Positions 51,845-59,514 of a stretch of DNA of 64,000 nucleotides are shown one piece after another (within the stretch, counting starts at the first letter, position 1; every line of letters begins with the position of its first letter). Source of the DNA: Phycisphaerae bacterium (lineage in GTDB: Bacteria > Planctomycetota > Phycisphaerae > Phycisphaerales > UBA1924); the NCBI GenBank assembly GCA_030432255.1, contig JAUIHS010000001.1, positions 389,628 to 453,627 on the forward strand. The letters are read 5' to 3'. A program made the position numbers and the translations under genes. The notes below the pieces were generated by a model, which saw only the letters and a program-made list of their open reading frames with translations, made no database searches and was not told the DNA's origin.

Positions 51845-52939
51845 TCAGACCGGGAAGCAGTTGGTGCCCCACAGCGAGAGCACGAGATTCAGGTCGTCAA
51901 AGTCAACGAACCCGTCATATGTCACGTCGCCATCCGTGCCCGGCAGCACGTTCGTGTTCCAGTTCGACAGAACCTCGTTCAGATCGTCGAAGTTCACCAG
52001 GCCGTCACCCGTCGAATCGCCCCGGCACTCAACCGGAACGGGCCGCGTCTCTTCGTCATCCTCCGGGAAACCCGGCAGTTCCGGGAGCGCACCGGGCGTG
52101 GGAGTGAGGAAGACGTCGAGCGGCGGGGGCGGTGGGGGCGGCAGTGTTCCAATGGCGAAACTCCCGCCACTCTCACCGGGCACATTCGGGAATTCGATGT
52201 ACCACGAGTTCGTGCACGAGCATCCGAAGAAGCCAGGATCGCAGTGGTACGGGAGTCCGTTCCAGTAGCCGCACGTATCACCACAGCCGCCGCCGAAGCA
52301 TGAGGTGGGATCGGTTGCCGGGTCATACTCGACGGTCAACTCGATCCAGCCGTAGTGGGGGTCGCCGGCCGCTTCGAGTTCAATCCCGATGTCAATGTTC
52401 AACAACGATTCCGGACCGCGCGCTTCGGCCGCGACCTCGACCCAGATGTCAAACAGCGATCCGGGAGGCGCACCGGGAGGAGGATTCTGTGCGGGAATGA
52501 CGGACATGCCAAGGATCGACCGGTTCCAGTACGTCGCCTCACCGTGGAAGTGCGTGACACGCCAGTCGTCAGAAGTCTCGGTCTCCGGTGCGGCGGTCGC
52601 GGCAGCATGAAGCACGACCGTGATCTCGTCCCCGGCGGACATCACCACGCTCGGGAAGGTGGTCAGGTGTGACCCGTCGGCCGGGTTGGACGCCGGGATG
52701 GTCGTGACCGATGTGCCGTTCAACAGCATTTCGACATCGGTCGACAGATCGGTCCCCGAGGATGCCACCCCCCGCGCGACGCTCCACGCGGCATGGACGG
52801 CAACTCCCCCTGTCGCATCTGGAATGAGTGCGATCGCGTCGGCGCGTCGGTTGGTCATGGGGCCGGTCTGGGCGACAGCGACCACCGGGAGGATGGTTGC
52901 AGCGAGGGCGGCCAGCCACTGTGTGGCGTTCCGTGTCAT
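51845..52939 (-). CDS. Secreted protein with C-terminal dockerin-like domain
   Basis: The 364-residue product has a signal peptide (MTRNATQWLAALAATILPVV, cleavage near VAQ), a beta-rich middle, a Cys-rich loop (CFGGGCGDTCGYWNGLPYHC) and a Pro-rich linker (LPPPPPPPLDVFLTPTPG). It ends with a two-EF-hand module (CRGDSTGDGLVNFDDLNEVL .. GDVTYDGFVDFDDLNLVL). AAAGGAGA precedes the ATG at 52939. Function unknown; probably extracellular. Confidence 0.8.
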   Translation of the reverse strand: MTRNATQWLAALAATILPVVAVAQTGPMTNRRADAIALIPDATGGVAVHAAWSVARGVASSGTDLSTDVEMLLNGTSVTTIPASNPADGSHLTTFPSVVMSAGDEITVVLHAAATAAPETETSDDWRVTHFHGEATYWNRSILGMSVIPAQNPPPGAPPGSLFDIWVEVAAEARGPESLLNIDIGIELEAAGDPHYGWIELTVEYDPATDPTSCFGGGCGDTCGYWNGLPYHCDPGFFGCSCTNSWYIEFPNVPGESGGSFAIGTLPPPPPPPLDVFLTPTPGALPELPGFPEDDEETRPVPVECRGDSTGDGLVNFDDLNEVLSNWNTNVLPGTDGDVTYDGFVDFDDLNLVLSLWGTNCFPV

Positions 52940-53081
52940 CGGAATCTCCTTTCGAGACGGCGCGCGGCAGAAGCCAGGGGGCCGCGCCCGCCCGGGTTCC
53001 TGGTAGGGCACTGACTTCACCCCTGCTCTGCGCGGCGGCGGCGTTTCTCTCAGTTGAAGGGCGCATCTCCGATGGAAAGGG

Positions 53082-53109
53082 TTGACGATACTATATGTGA
53101 CTGTATAGT
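53082..53109 (+). promoter_or_regulatory. Promoter of the ArsR locus
   Basis: TTGACG (53082-53087) and TATAGT (53104-53109) are separated by 16 bases, close to the sigma-70-type consensus. Transcription would start near 53116, giving a leader of about 72 bases to the ATG at 53188. It is embedded in the operator palindrome listed separately. Confidence 0.65.
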
Positions 53110-53115
53110 CACATA
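53094..53115 (+). promoter_or_regulatory. Palindromic operator overlapping the -10 box
   Basis: TATGTGACT-GTAT-AGTCACATA is a perfect nine-base-pair inverted repeat with a four-base spacer. It covers the -10 box and reaches the predicted transcription start, so a bound repressor would block RNA polymerase. The ArsR-type regulator encoded at 54069-54425 is the natural candidate to bind it; this is inference. Confidence 0.65.
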
Positions 53116-53187
53116 ATGTTGAAGGAGGCTCGCGGAGTCTCCCGAGGTTCGGTTCACCTCACTCCACAACCCGATTCAGGAGACAGA

Positions 53188-53550
53188 ATGATGGTGTATT
53201 CCACGATCCGCAGGTCCGGGCGCGCCATGCTTGTCGCACTCATGGCCATGGCGTGTGCTCTCGCGTTTCAGGCCACCCAGGTGCAGGCCTTTCCCATACC
53301 GCAGCCGCAGGCTTCGCTCGGCGGCGAAGTGACCAACGAAGCGACCGATCAACCGGTTTCCGGCGTGACCGTTGAACTTGTGCGCAAGGGTGTCGTGGTC
53401 AACTCGGACACAACGGATGCTCAGGGGCACTTCGGTTTCCCGGACATCGCGCCGGGGCCCTATGAGATCCGCGTCGAACTCGGTGAGTCCCGCCGCATCT
53501 CCCTCGGAAGCTTCGCCATGTTCATCGAACTGACCACAACACACAAGTGA
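53188..53550 (+). CDS. Small secreted protein with one carboxypeptidase-regulatory-like (Ig-like) domain
   Basis: The 120-residue product has a signal peptide (RRSGRAMLVALMAMACALAF, cleavage near VQA-F). It has a single beta-sandwich domain (GGEVTNEATDQPVSGVTVEL, DAQGHFGFPDIAPGPYEIRV). CAGGAG precedes the ATG at 53188. It is the first gene after the operator-promoter at 53082-53115 and is followed by a terminator-like hairpin. It may be the regulated output of the locus. Function unknown. Confidence 0.65.
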   Translation: MMVYSTIRRSGRAMLVALMAMACALAFQATQVQAFPIPQPQASLGGEVTNEATDQPVSGVTVELVRKGVVVNSDTTDAQGHFGFPDIAPGPYEIRVELGESRRISLGSFAMFIELTTTHK

Positions 53551-53595
53551 ACCAGCGGCCCGCACATTGATGCCGGGCCTGAGGACCCCCACGAG

Positions 53596-53637
53596 GCGGG
53601 TGCGTCGCTCCTGAGGCGACCACCCGCTCTTCCTTTC
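53596..53637 (+). terminator. Terminator/attenuator inside the ArsR locus
   Basis: GCGGGTG (53596-53602) pairs with CACCCGC (53621-53627), and inside them GTCGC (53604-53608) pairs with GCGAC (53616-53620). TCTTCCTTT follows. It lies between the secreted-protein gene and the SRPBCC gene and may let only part of the transcripts continue. Confidence 0.65.
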
Positions 53638-53649
53638 GGAGTCGTCGAC

Positions 53650-54072
53650 ATGCTCGATGTTCAACTCGAAGTTCAGATCGAAGCGCCGCGGGAACATGTC
53701 TTTGACTGCCTGACCCGACGCATCGGTGCATGGATGACGCAGCAGCCCGGCGGAGCGTCCCTCGACCTCGCGCTCGAGGCGTGGCCCGGCGGGCGCCTCT
53801 ATCGTGACCTGGGTGACAACGCCGGCCACTTCTGGGCACACGTGCAGGTCATCCGCCCTCCCCAACTGCTCGAATTGACCGGCCCGCTCTTCATGTCCAT
53901 TCCCGCCGTCAATCACTTGAGCTTTGAACTCACTCAGCAGGGAGACGCGACCATCGTGCGGCTTCATCACCGGGCTCTCGGCGCCGTCGAGAACTTCGCA
54001 CCAGCCGCCGATGTGGCGTGGAACGCACTCCTTTGTGACGGTCTCAAACCCCTCGCCGAAACCGACCAGTGA
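53650..54072 (+). CDS. SRPBCC (AHSA1/Bet v 1-like) domain protein
   Basis: The 140-residue protein has the START-like fold order: EVQIEAPREHVFDCLTRRIG, WPGGRLYRDLGDNAGHFWAH, VIRPPQLLELTGPLF and a C-terminal helix. Such proteins bind hydrophobic ligands and are often encoded together with an ArsR regulator, as here. GGAG precedes the ATG at 53650. Its TGA overlaps the GTG start of the regulator. The ligand is unknown. Confidence 0.78.
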   Translation: MLDVQLEVQIEAPREHVFDCLTRRIGAWMTQQPGGASLDLALEAWPGGRLYRDLGDNAGHFWAHVQVIRPPQLLELTGPLFMSIPAVNHLSFELTQQGDATIVRLHHRALGAVENFAPAADVAWNALLCDGLKPLAETDQ

Positions 54073-54425
54073 CCACCACCGCCTCCGATGTCGATGTCGT
54101 CTTCAAGGCACTCGCGGATCCCACCCGACGCGCGCTGCTGGACCTCCTCTTCACACGCCCGCGGACCACGGGTGAACTTGTCGACGAGTTCCCGCACCTC
54201 TCCCGCTACGCCATCATGAAGCACCTGGATGTGCTCGATGAGGCCGGACTGATCATCATCACACGGGAAGGTCGGCATCGCTGGAACAGGCTCAACGCGA
54301 TGCCCATTCGCCTCATCTACGAGCGTTGGGTCAGCAAGTACGCCGACCGCTGGTCGCAGTCCATGACGCAACTCAAGCGACTCTGTGAAGATGACTCCGA
54401 TGACAGGGCAGCACGCGACCGGTGA
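54069..54425 (+). CDS. ArsR-family winged-helix repressor
   Basis: The 118-residue protein has the ArsR start VFKALADPTRRALLDLLFTR and the recognition helix TTGELVDEFPHLSRYAIMKHLDVLDEAGLI, and then a wing (REGRHRWNRLNAMPI). No metal-binding Cys is seen in the alpha3 helix, so it is not an arsenic or cadmium sensor of the classic type. It overlaps the SRPBCC gene by GTGA and probably regulates the locus through the palindrome at 53094-53115. Confidence 0.83.
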   Translation: MTTTASDVDVVFKALADPTRRALLDLLFTRPRTTGELVDEFPHLSRYAIMKHLDVLDEAGLIIITREGRHRWNRLNAMPIRLIYERWVSKYADRWSQSMTQLKRLCEDDSDDRAARDR

Positions 54426-54430
54426 GCCGC

Positions 54431-54835
54431 TTACTTCAGTGTGAGCATCGCGATCTTGCCGCGCGCTCGCGCCGCGTCCTCATCGACACGCTTGCGCTCG
54501 ACGAGGTCCTGCGGCTTGCGCGCCGCAGCCTCCGCCAATTCCGCCTTCGCCTCACTGAGATCGAGTTCGTCCCGGGGGGTGGCGCCGGCGGCCAGCACGG
54601 TGAGTTCGTTGTTGACGTTCTGCATGAACCCGCCGGCGATGAACCAACTCTTCAAACCGCCATCCGGCAATTCCAGGCGAAGCTCGCCGTAACCCAGCTT
54701 GCCGACCACCGCGCCGGAGTCATGCATGAAGCCCGTCTTGCCGTCCCAGAGCGGGACGCGGGCATAGCTCACGGGCGCATCGAAGATGCGGTCCTCGGGG
54801 GTGATGACTTTGCAGCGAATGGTCTTCTCGGCCAC
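54431..54835 (-). CDS. atpC: ATP synthase epsilon subunit
   Basis: The 134-residue protein has the F1 epsilon N-terminal beta sandwich (CKVITPEDRIFDAPVSYARV, LRLELPDGGLKSWFIAGGFM, NNELTVLAAGA) and a C-terminal helical pair (LSEAKAELAEAAARKPQDLV). It couples the rotor to F1 and can inhibit ATP hydrolysis. The start is GTG at 54835 with GGAGAGA upstream. In most bacteria atpC follows atpD in the atp operon; here its upstream neighbour is a MATE transporter gene, so the gene is isolated. Confidence 0.9.
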   Translation of the reverse strand: MAEKTIRCKVITPEDRIFDAPVSYARVPLWDGKTGFMHDSGAVVGKLGYGELRLELPDGGLKSWFIAGGFMQNVNNELTVLAAGATPRDELDLSEAKAELAEAAARKPQDLVERKRVDEDAARARGKIAMLTLK

Positions 54836-54910
54836 GGGATCTCTCCGGTCTGAAACTGGGGGCGGCAATTGTAGCAGGATCCCGTCCGAAGGGCAGGCCA
54901 TGTCGGGGGA

Positions 54911-56479
54911 TCACTGCATCTCGGATTCCGAGGCCTGGAAGGAGAATCCGAACTCGGCGGGACCGTGCCCCTCCTCGGCCAGCCGGACCACCTCGATTCG
55001 CTTCCAGCCGCCGTGGACGAAGCGCCAGAGCAGGGCCATGGACAGCACGATGATGTACAGAGCCGCCATCGCCCACGGGCCGTAAGAGCCCAGTTCGGGC
55101 CAGTACGTCACCATCGACCAGCCGCCCACGACGATCAGGCTCCAGGAGGAAACGACCGTGATGATCCCTGGCCAGATCGTGTCGCCCGCCCCTCGAAGGG
55201 CGCCCGAGAGCGTGATTGCGACGGCATCAAACAACTGGAAGAGGGCCGCGAGAACGAGCAGTTTCGCGCCCAGTGCGATGATCTCGTGCCGGACCTCGGA
55301 GGCCCGCGCTTCGGAGAGCACCTGGCCCGCCGCCGTCTCGATCGCCTGGTCCTTGACGAACACCGCCGTAAGCGGCTCACCGAAGAGCACGAAGACCAGC
55401 GCGCACAGACCCATGTAGCCCATCGTGACCACCAACCAGAACCACGTGCGACGCACCGCAAGGTCGTGCCGCCCCATGCCGACGCACTTGCCGACAATCG
55501 CCGTGACCGCTATCGACAGACCGACCGCTGGCATGAATGACAGGTGCATGTACTGAAGCACGATCCAGCCCGCCGCGTTGTTCACCGCGACCTCGCGGCC
55601 TTCGTCGAACTTCGTGATCAGGCCGGACATGAAGATCCACCAGCAGACGATCTCATTGCCCCACATCAACCCGGCGGGCCACCCGATGCGCAGCAGGTCT
55701 TTGACGTGCCGTCTGCTCGGGCGCCATGCGGACCGAGTCTGGTAGAGCCGGTTCCACTTCGGGGAGAGCAGGACCGCAAGGGGTATGGACACCTCGATGA
55801 CCCCACCGATCACCGTGGAGTACCCCGCACCAGCCACGCCCATCTCCGGGAAACCCATGTGCCCGAGTACCATCGCCCAGCACAACCAGATGTTGACCGC
55901 GTTCCCGACGATCGCGCTGATCATCACCACCCACGGCTTGTGCATGCCGTAGAAGTAATGCGACAGGCCGCGGGCGCAGATGGTGAAGAGCATGCCGAAG
56001 ACCAGGATGCGCCCGTAGGCGATCTCCATCGCCAGCATTGCAGGGGGTGCCTGGGTGGGGTCATCGAGAATCAGGGATCGCATCCCGCCGAGGATGTCGG
56101 GAAGGAGCATGCCATAGGGCACGAGCACCAGCAGCCAGGCAGCCATCGCCAGCCACAACCCGTTCCACGCGTAGGCCGCACCGCGCTCCGGCCGGCCCGC
56201 GCCGAGGTTCTGACTCACATAGGTATTCACGACGCTCAGCACGCCCATCATGATGGAGGCCGGGACGAACGCCGCGATCCCGCCATTGCCCACAGCGGCC
56301 ACCGCGTCGGTACTGATCTCCTTGACGATCAGTTTGTCGACGTACTGCATGACCGTGAAGGACATCATGGTCACGACGGCGGGGAGCGCAATCTGCAGCG
56401 CTTCACCGATCACGGTGCGCAGACTGGCATTCGGATCCGCGATCGGCGGGCAGGATGTTTCTGGGGAGGTGTCCGACAT
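54911..56479 (-). CDS. MATE-family multidrug/organic-ion efflux transporter
   Basis: The 522-residue protein has about 12 hydrophobic helices and two NorM-type halves. The first has ALPAVVTMMSFTVMQYVDKL and AAFVPASIMMGVLSVVNTYV; the second has SFMPAVGLSIAVTAIVGKCV. It should export cationic compounds with Na or H gradient. The ATG at 56479 (MSDTSPE) is preferred to the frame start at 56524, which has no membrane-compatible role. Substrate unknown. Confidence 0.87.
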   Translation of the reverse strand: MSDTSPETSCPPIADPNASLRTVIGEALQIALPAVVTMMSFTVMQYVDKLIVKEISTDAVAAVGNGGIAAFVPASIMMGVLSVVNTYVSQNLGAGRPERGAAYAWNGLWLAMAAWLLVLVPYGMLLPDILGGMRSLILDDPTQAPPAMLAMEIAYGRILVFGMLFTICARGLSHYFYGMHKPWVVMISAIVGNAVNIWLCWAMVLGHMGFPEMGVAGAGYSTVIGGVIEVSIPLAVLLSPKWNRLYQTRSAWRPSRRHVKDLLRIGWPAGLMWGNEIVCWWIFMSGLITKFDEGREVAVNNAAGWIVLQYMHLSFMPAVGLSIAVTAIVGKCVGMGRHDLAVRRTWFWLVVTMGYMGLCALVFVLFGEPLTAVFVKDQAIETAAGQVLSEARASEVRHEIIALGAKLLVLAALFQLFDAVAITLSGALRGAGDTIWPGIITVVSSWSLIVVGGWSMVTYWPELGSYGPWAMAALYIIVLSMALLWRFVHGGWKRIEVVRLAEEGHGPAEFGFSFQASESEMQ

Positions 56480-56575
56480 CGTGTACGCAAACCGCGGGAA
56501 GTGGCGTCCCGACCTGTCATCCAACCGGCGGCTGGAAGGTCAGAGGCCGGGTCAGCGTAGCGATGTCCGTCCGGC

Positions 56576-56839
56576 TCAGTGCATCTCGAGAGCCGGAATC
56601 TTGCGCGGCGGCCTGGTTGCCATCACCTTCGATCGCATTTCGGCGGCGGCTTCACGAAGATCCCCTGCCAGGCGGCCGGGAATCTCGAGGCTGGAGGCCT
56701 CGCGAAGCATCTCGTCACACATCCAGAGCGCGATCGCTCGGCGTGTGGGATTGACGGGTTGCTGAAAGACTCGTTCGAAATCCGCCTTGGCGAGTTCAAG
56801 CAGACGCTGGGCGAATTCCTGATCACGGGGTGCGGCCAT
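56576..56839 (-). CDS. Small helical protein of unknown function
   Basis: The 87-residue protein MAAPRDQEFAQRLLELAKAD then RRAIALWMCDEMLREASSLE is mostly helix and ends in a basic stretch. An optimally placed GGAGG lies before the ATG at 56839; an ATG two codons earlier has no room for a ribosome-binding site. No family was recognised. It lies 97 bp upstream of the MATE transporter start on the same strand. Confidence 0.6.
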   Translation of the reverse strand: MAAPRDQEFAQRLLELAKADFERVFQQPVNPTRRAIALWMCDEMLREASSLEIPGRLAGDLREAAAEMRSKVMATRPPRKIPALEMH

Positions 56840-57052
56840 AGTCATCTCCTCCTCTCCTGTCCTCTACGAAGGACAGGCGTTGAAGTTCACCGATCGGTAA
56901 CACGACCTTTGCACTTCCCCCCATTCGGGTGTGTCGAGGGGTCATCTGTCCGTCTGGCGCGGCTGGGCGCTCTCGCATAGGTCACTGTTATCCGGACGTC
57001 CCGGACACTCCCCGCGCGGGCAAACGGGCGAGGCAGGTGCTAGCATGGCCGG

Positions 57053-57793
57053 ATGCCCGCCTCTGAAGAGACAAGACCCGAACGTCCCGGCCCAATGGCC
57101 ATTCCCGAGGATCGGATGGAAGGTGCCGTCGAAGCCGTCCTGATGGCCGCCGATCGACCGATCACCGCCTCCCGGATCGCGCGCGCGCTGCAGATCGATT
57201 CGGCGGAGGAAGAGCCGAAGGAGACATCAGCGACCGAGCAGATCCGGGGACACATCGAGTCATTGAACGCCGCCTACGAAGAGACCGGGCGGTCATTCCG
57301 AATCGAGACGCTTGCCGGTGGCTACCGCATCATGACACTTCCCGAATTCGCCCCGGCGGTCGGGGGACTGCTGGGACTGCGCGAGAGCCAGAAGCTCACG
57401 CGCGCTGCGCTGGAGGCGCTCTCGATCATCGCGTACCGCCAACCCATGACGCGATCGCAACTCGAGACCATCAGGGGTGTCGGATGCGGCGAAGTGATCC
57501 GCTCGCTCCTTGAGAAGCGCCTGATCTCGATCGTCGGACGCGCGGAGGAACTGGGTCGCCCGATGATCTACGGAACGAGTCGCCGCTTCCTCGAAGTCTT
57601 CGGCCTCGGCAGCCTGCGAGACCTCCCCGCCGTTGCGGATGTCCTTCCGCCTCAGGTCGAGAACACATCGGAAGCGGATGAGCCTGAGTCCGGAGAAGGA
57701 GAGGCGCGGGCTTCCGTCGAGGTCGAACCCAAGGCCAGCGTCGATGCGGATGCTGTCGCCGCTGATGAGACGGGTGAGCCGCACGCCTCCTGA
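57053..57793 (+). CDS. scpB: Segregation and condensation protein B
   Basis: The 246-residue protein has the ScpB winged-helix pair: MEGAVEAVLMAADRPITASR, GRSFRIETLAGGYRIMTLPE and RAALEALSIIAYRQPMTRSQ followed by IRGVGCGEVIRSLLEKRLI. It partners ScpA and SMC in chromosome condensation and segregation. The C-terminus is an acidic tail. scpA is not adjacent. A lipoprotein gene starts 20 bp after its stop. Confidence 0.92.
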   Translation: MPASEETRPERPGPMAIPEDRMEGAVEAVLMAADRPITASRIARALQIDSAEEEPKETSATEQIRGHIESLNAAYEETGRSFRIETLAGGYRIMTLPEFAPAVGGLLGLRESQKLTRAALEALSIIAYRQPMTRSQLETIRGVGCGEVIRSLLEKRLISIVGRAEELGRPMIYGTSRRFLEVFGLGSLRDLPAVADVLPPQVENTSEADEPESGEGEARASVEVEPKASVDADAVAADETGEPHAS

Positions 57794-57812
57794 GAATTCC
57801 GGAGTCCAACTC

Positions 57813-58286
57813 ATGCTCTTGTGCCCTCGCCGTACGCTCTTCTCCCTGCTGTGCCTGCTGCTCCTCGTGATGAGTGCGTGCTCGTCCTACAAGTTGCAGG
57901 GCAGAGTCGTACGGGGAACAGGCAGTTACATCCAGGTGGTGGACGCGGACGACCCCCGTCTCGAAGGCGCCGGGATCGCAGGTGCACAGGTCACCGTGAC
58001 GCTTGATCCTCAGCGACTGAAGCGCAAGGTCATCGGAAGCACGACCACCGACGGGAGCGGCAACTTCTCCATCGCGATCGATGAGCCGGGTGCCGGCTTC
58101 CTCGAATATGACATCGGTATCAAGGCGTCCGGGCAGGGACTGATCCATGCGCTGTCATTCATGGAACTGCCTTCCTCCCGCCGGAGAGTCCTCGTGACCC
58201 TGCAGGTCGGGCGCGATGTTTCCTCATTCGAGGACACCCTCATGCAGGATGAGGACCTCTGGGAAGAGGCCGAACGCTACCGGTGA
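57813..58286 (+). CDS. Lipoprotein with one carboxypeptidase-regulatory-like domain
   Basis: The 157-residue product has a type II signal peptide ending in LLVMSACSS (lipobox L-V-M-S-A-C), so the mature protein should be a membrane-anchored lipoprotein starting at Cys. The rest is a beta-sandwich like CarboxypepD_reg (LQGRVVRGTGSYIQVVDADD, TTTDGSGNFSIAIDEPG). GGAG precedes the ATG. Role unknown; it precedes the DUF58/transglutaminase genes. Confidence 0.72.
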   Translation: MLLCPRRTLFSLLCLLLLVMSACSSYKLQGRVVRGTGSYIQVVDADDPRLEGAGIAGAQVTVTLDPQRLKRKVIGSTTTDGSGNFSIAIDEPGAGFLEYDIGIKASGQGLIHALSFMELPSSRRRVLVTLQVGRDVSSFEDTLMQDEDLWEEAERYR

Positions 58287-58359
58287 GCGGTCGAGTGCAT
58301 CTGATAGACCACCCGGTGCGTACACTCTCTCGGATTCCCGAGACCTGATCGGAACACGC

Positions 58360-59514
58360 ATGAAGCCCGAGCGTCGCTATCACCTGACCTTTGCCGACTT
58401 CTTCTTCTTCGGTGTCACGGTTCTCCTCGGACTCGGCGCCATCAACAGTCAGAACAACCTGCTCTTTCTCCTCTTCGGGGTCGCCATCGGCGCCATCCTC
58501 ATCTCCGGTGTGCTCAGTGGCAGCATGCTCCTCGGCATCTCGGTACAACGCGAGTGCGCCGGTGAGCGCTGCGTGGATGGTCGGCTCCACATCCGGTACC
58601 GCGTGACCTGTCGCAGCCACATTCTTCCGGTGGTCTGCGTTCGTATCGAAGAGATTCCCGAAACGCCAGGGGACTGGAAGGGACGGTTCGTCCCGCCACT
58701 CACCTTCGTCGCACATGTCGGCGCCGGCGAGACAACCATCGCAGACGGCTACGCGTGGCCGAAGCGCCGCGGCGAACTGCGGCTCCATGGCATTCGCGTC
58801 TCCACCCGGTTCCCGTTCGGACTGCTGCGCAAGAGCATCACGATTCGGCAGCCGCAAGTGGTACTCGTTCAGCCGCGTGCGCTGCCGCTCCAGCGCGACA
58901 CGCTCGCTCAACTTCGCGCTCGCGGCGAGTCGGGGCGCCTCTCTTCACAGACTCAGGGGCGCGGCGACGAGTTCTACGGCCTGCGCGACTATGTGCCCGG
59001 CGACAGCATCCGACTGGTTGCGTGGCGCGTCAGTGCTCGTTCAGATGCACTCGTCGTGCGGGAGCATGCCCGTCCTGCCGTGACCCGTTTCATGGTCATA
59101 CTCGATATTGCCCCGGTCGATCCGGATGACGAACCCGGTATCGAAGCCGCGGAGCGCGCCATTGAACTCGCCGCCAGCGTGATGCGCGAGTCAGTTGTAC
59201 GAAACTGTGAGGTGGGGATCGTCGTCCCCGCATGGGGGATCACGCACCGGCCGATCAACTCGAGTCGCCACCTCTCCGCGCTGCTCGATCTGCTCGCGCG
59301 GCTGGATATTCATGCGCCCGCCGTGGAAGGCGCGGAACACTCAGAGGCGAGCGCAGCGCTCTCCGCCACCGGGCGATCACGCTACGTGCCCATTCTCGTG
59401 GACACCGGTGCGGTCGGCGTCGCCGGTAGCGTGCGCCATGCCGCGCGGATCACCAGCACCGACTTCGATCGGCTGGTCCGGGTACCGCCCGCGCTCGATG
59501 AGGTGGCGACATGA
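58360..59514 (+). CDS. DUF58 domain membrane protein
   Basis: The 384-residue protein has two N-terminal membrane helices (about residues 12-30 and 35-57), a beta-rich segment, and a DUF58 (vWA-like) core with GRGDEFYGLRDYVPGDSIRL and the typical A-W-R-V-S-A-R. A MIDAS-like D-x-S is not clear. DUF58 proteins usually pair with MoxR ATPases and transglutaminases, but no MoxR gene is here. The stop overlaps the next start as ATGA, so they are coupled. Confidence 0.83.
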   Translation: MKPERRYHLTFADFFFFGVTVLLGLGAINSQNNLLFLLFGVAIGAILISGVLSGSMLLGISVQRECAGERCVDGRLHIRYRVTCRSHILPVVCVRIEEIPETPGDWKGRFVPPLTFVAHVGAGETTIADGYAWPKRRGELRLHGIRVSTRFPFGLLRKSITIRQPQVVLVQPRALPLQRDTLAQLRARGESGRLSSQTQGRGDEFYGLRDYVPGDSIRLVAWRVSARSDALVVREHARPAVTRFMVILDIAPVDPDDEPGIEAAERAIELAASVMRESVVRNCEVGIVVPAWGITHRPINSSRHLSALLDLLARLDIHAPAVEGAEHSEASAALSATGRSRYVPILVDTGAVGVAGSVRHAARITSTDFDRLVRVPPALDEVAT

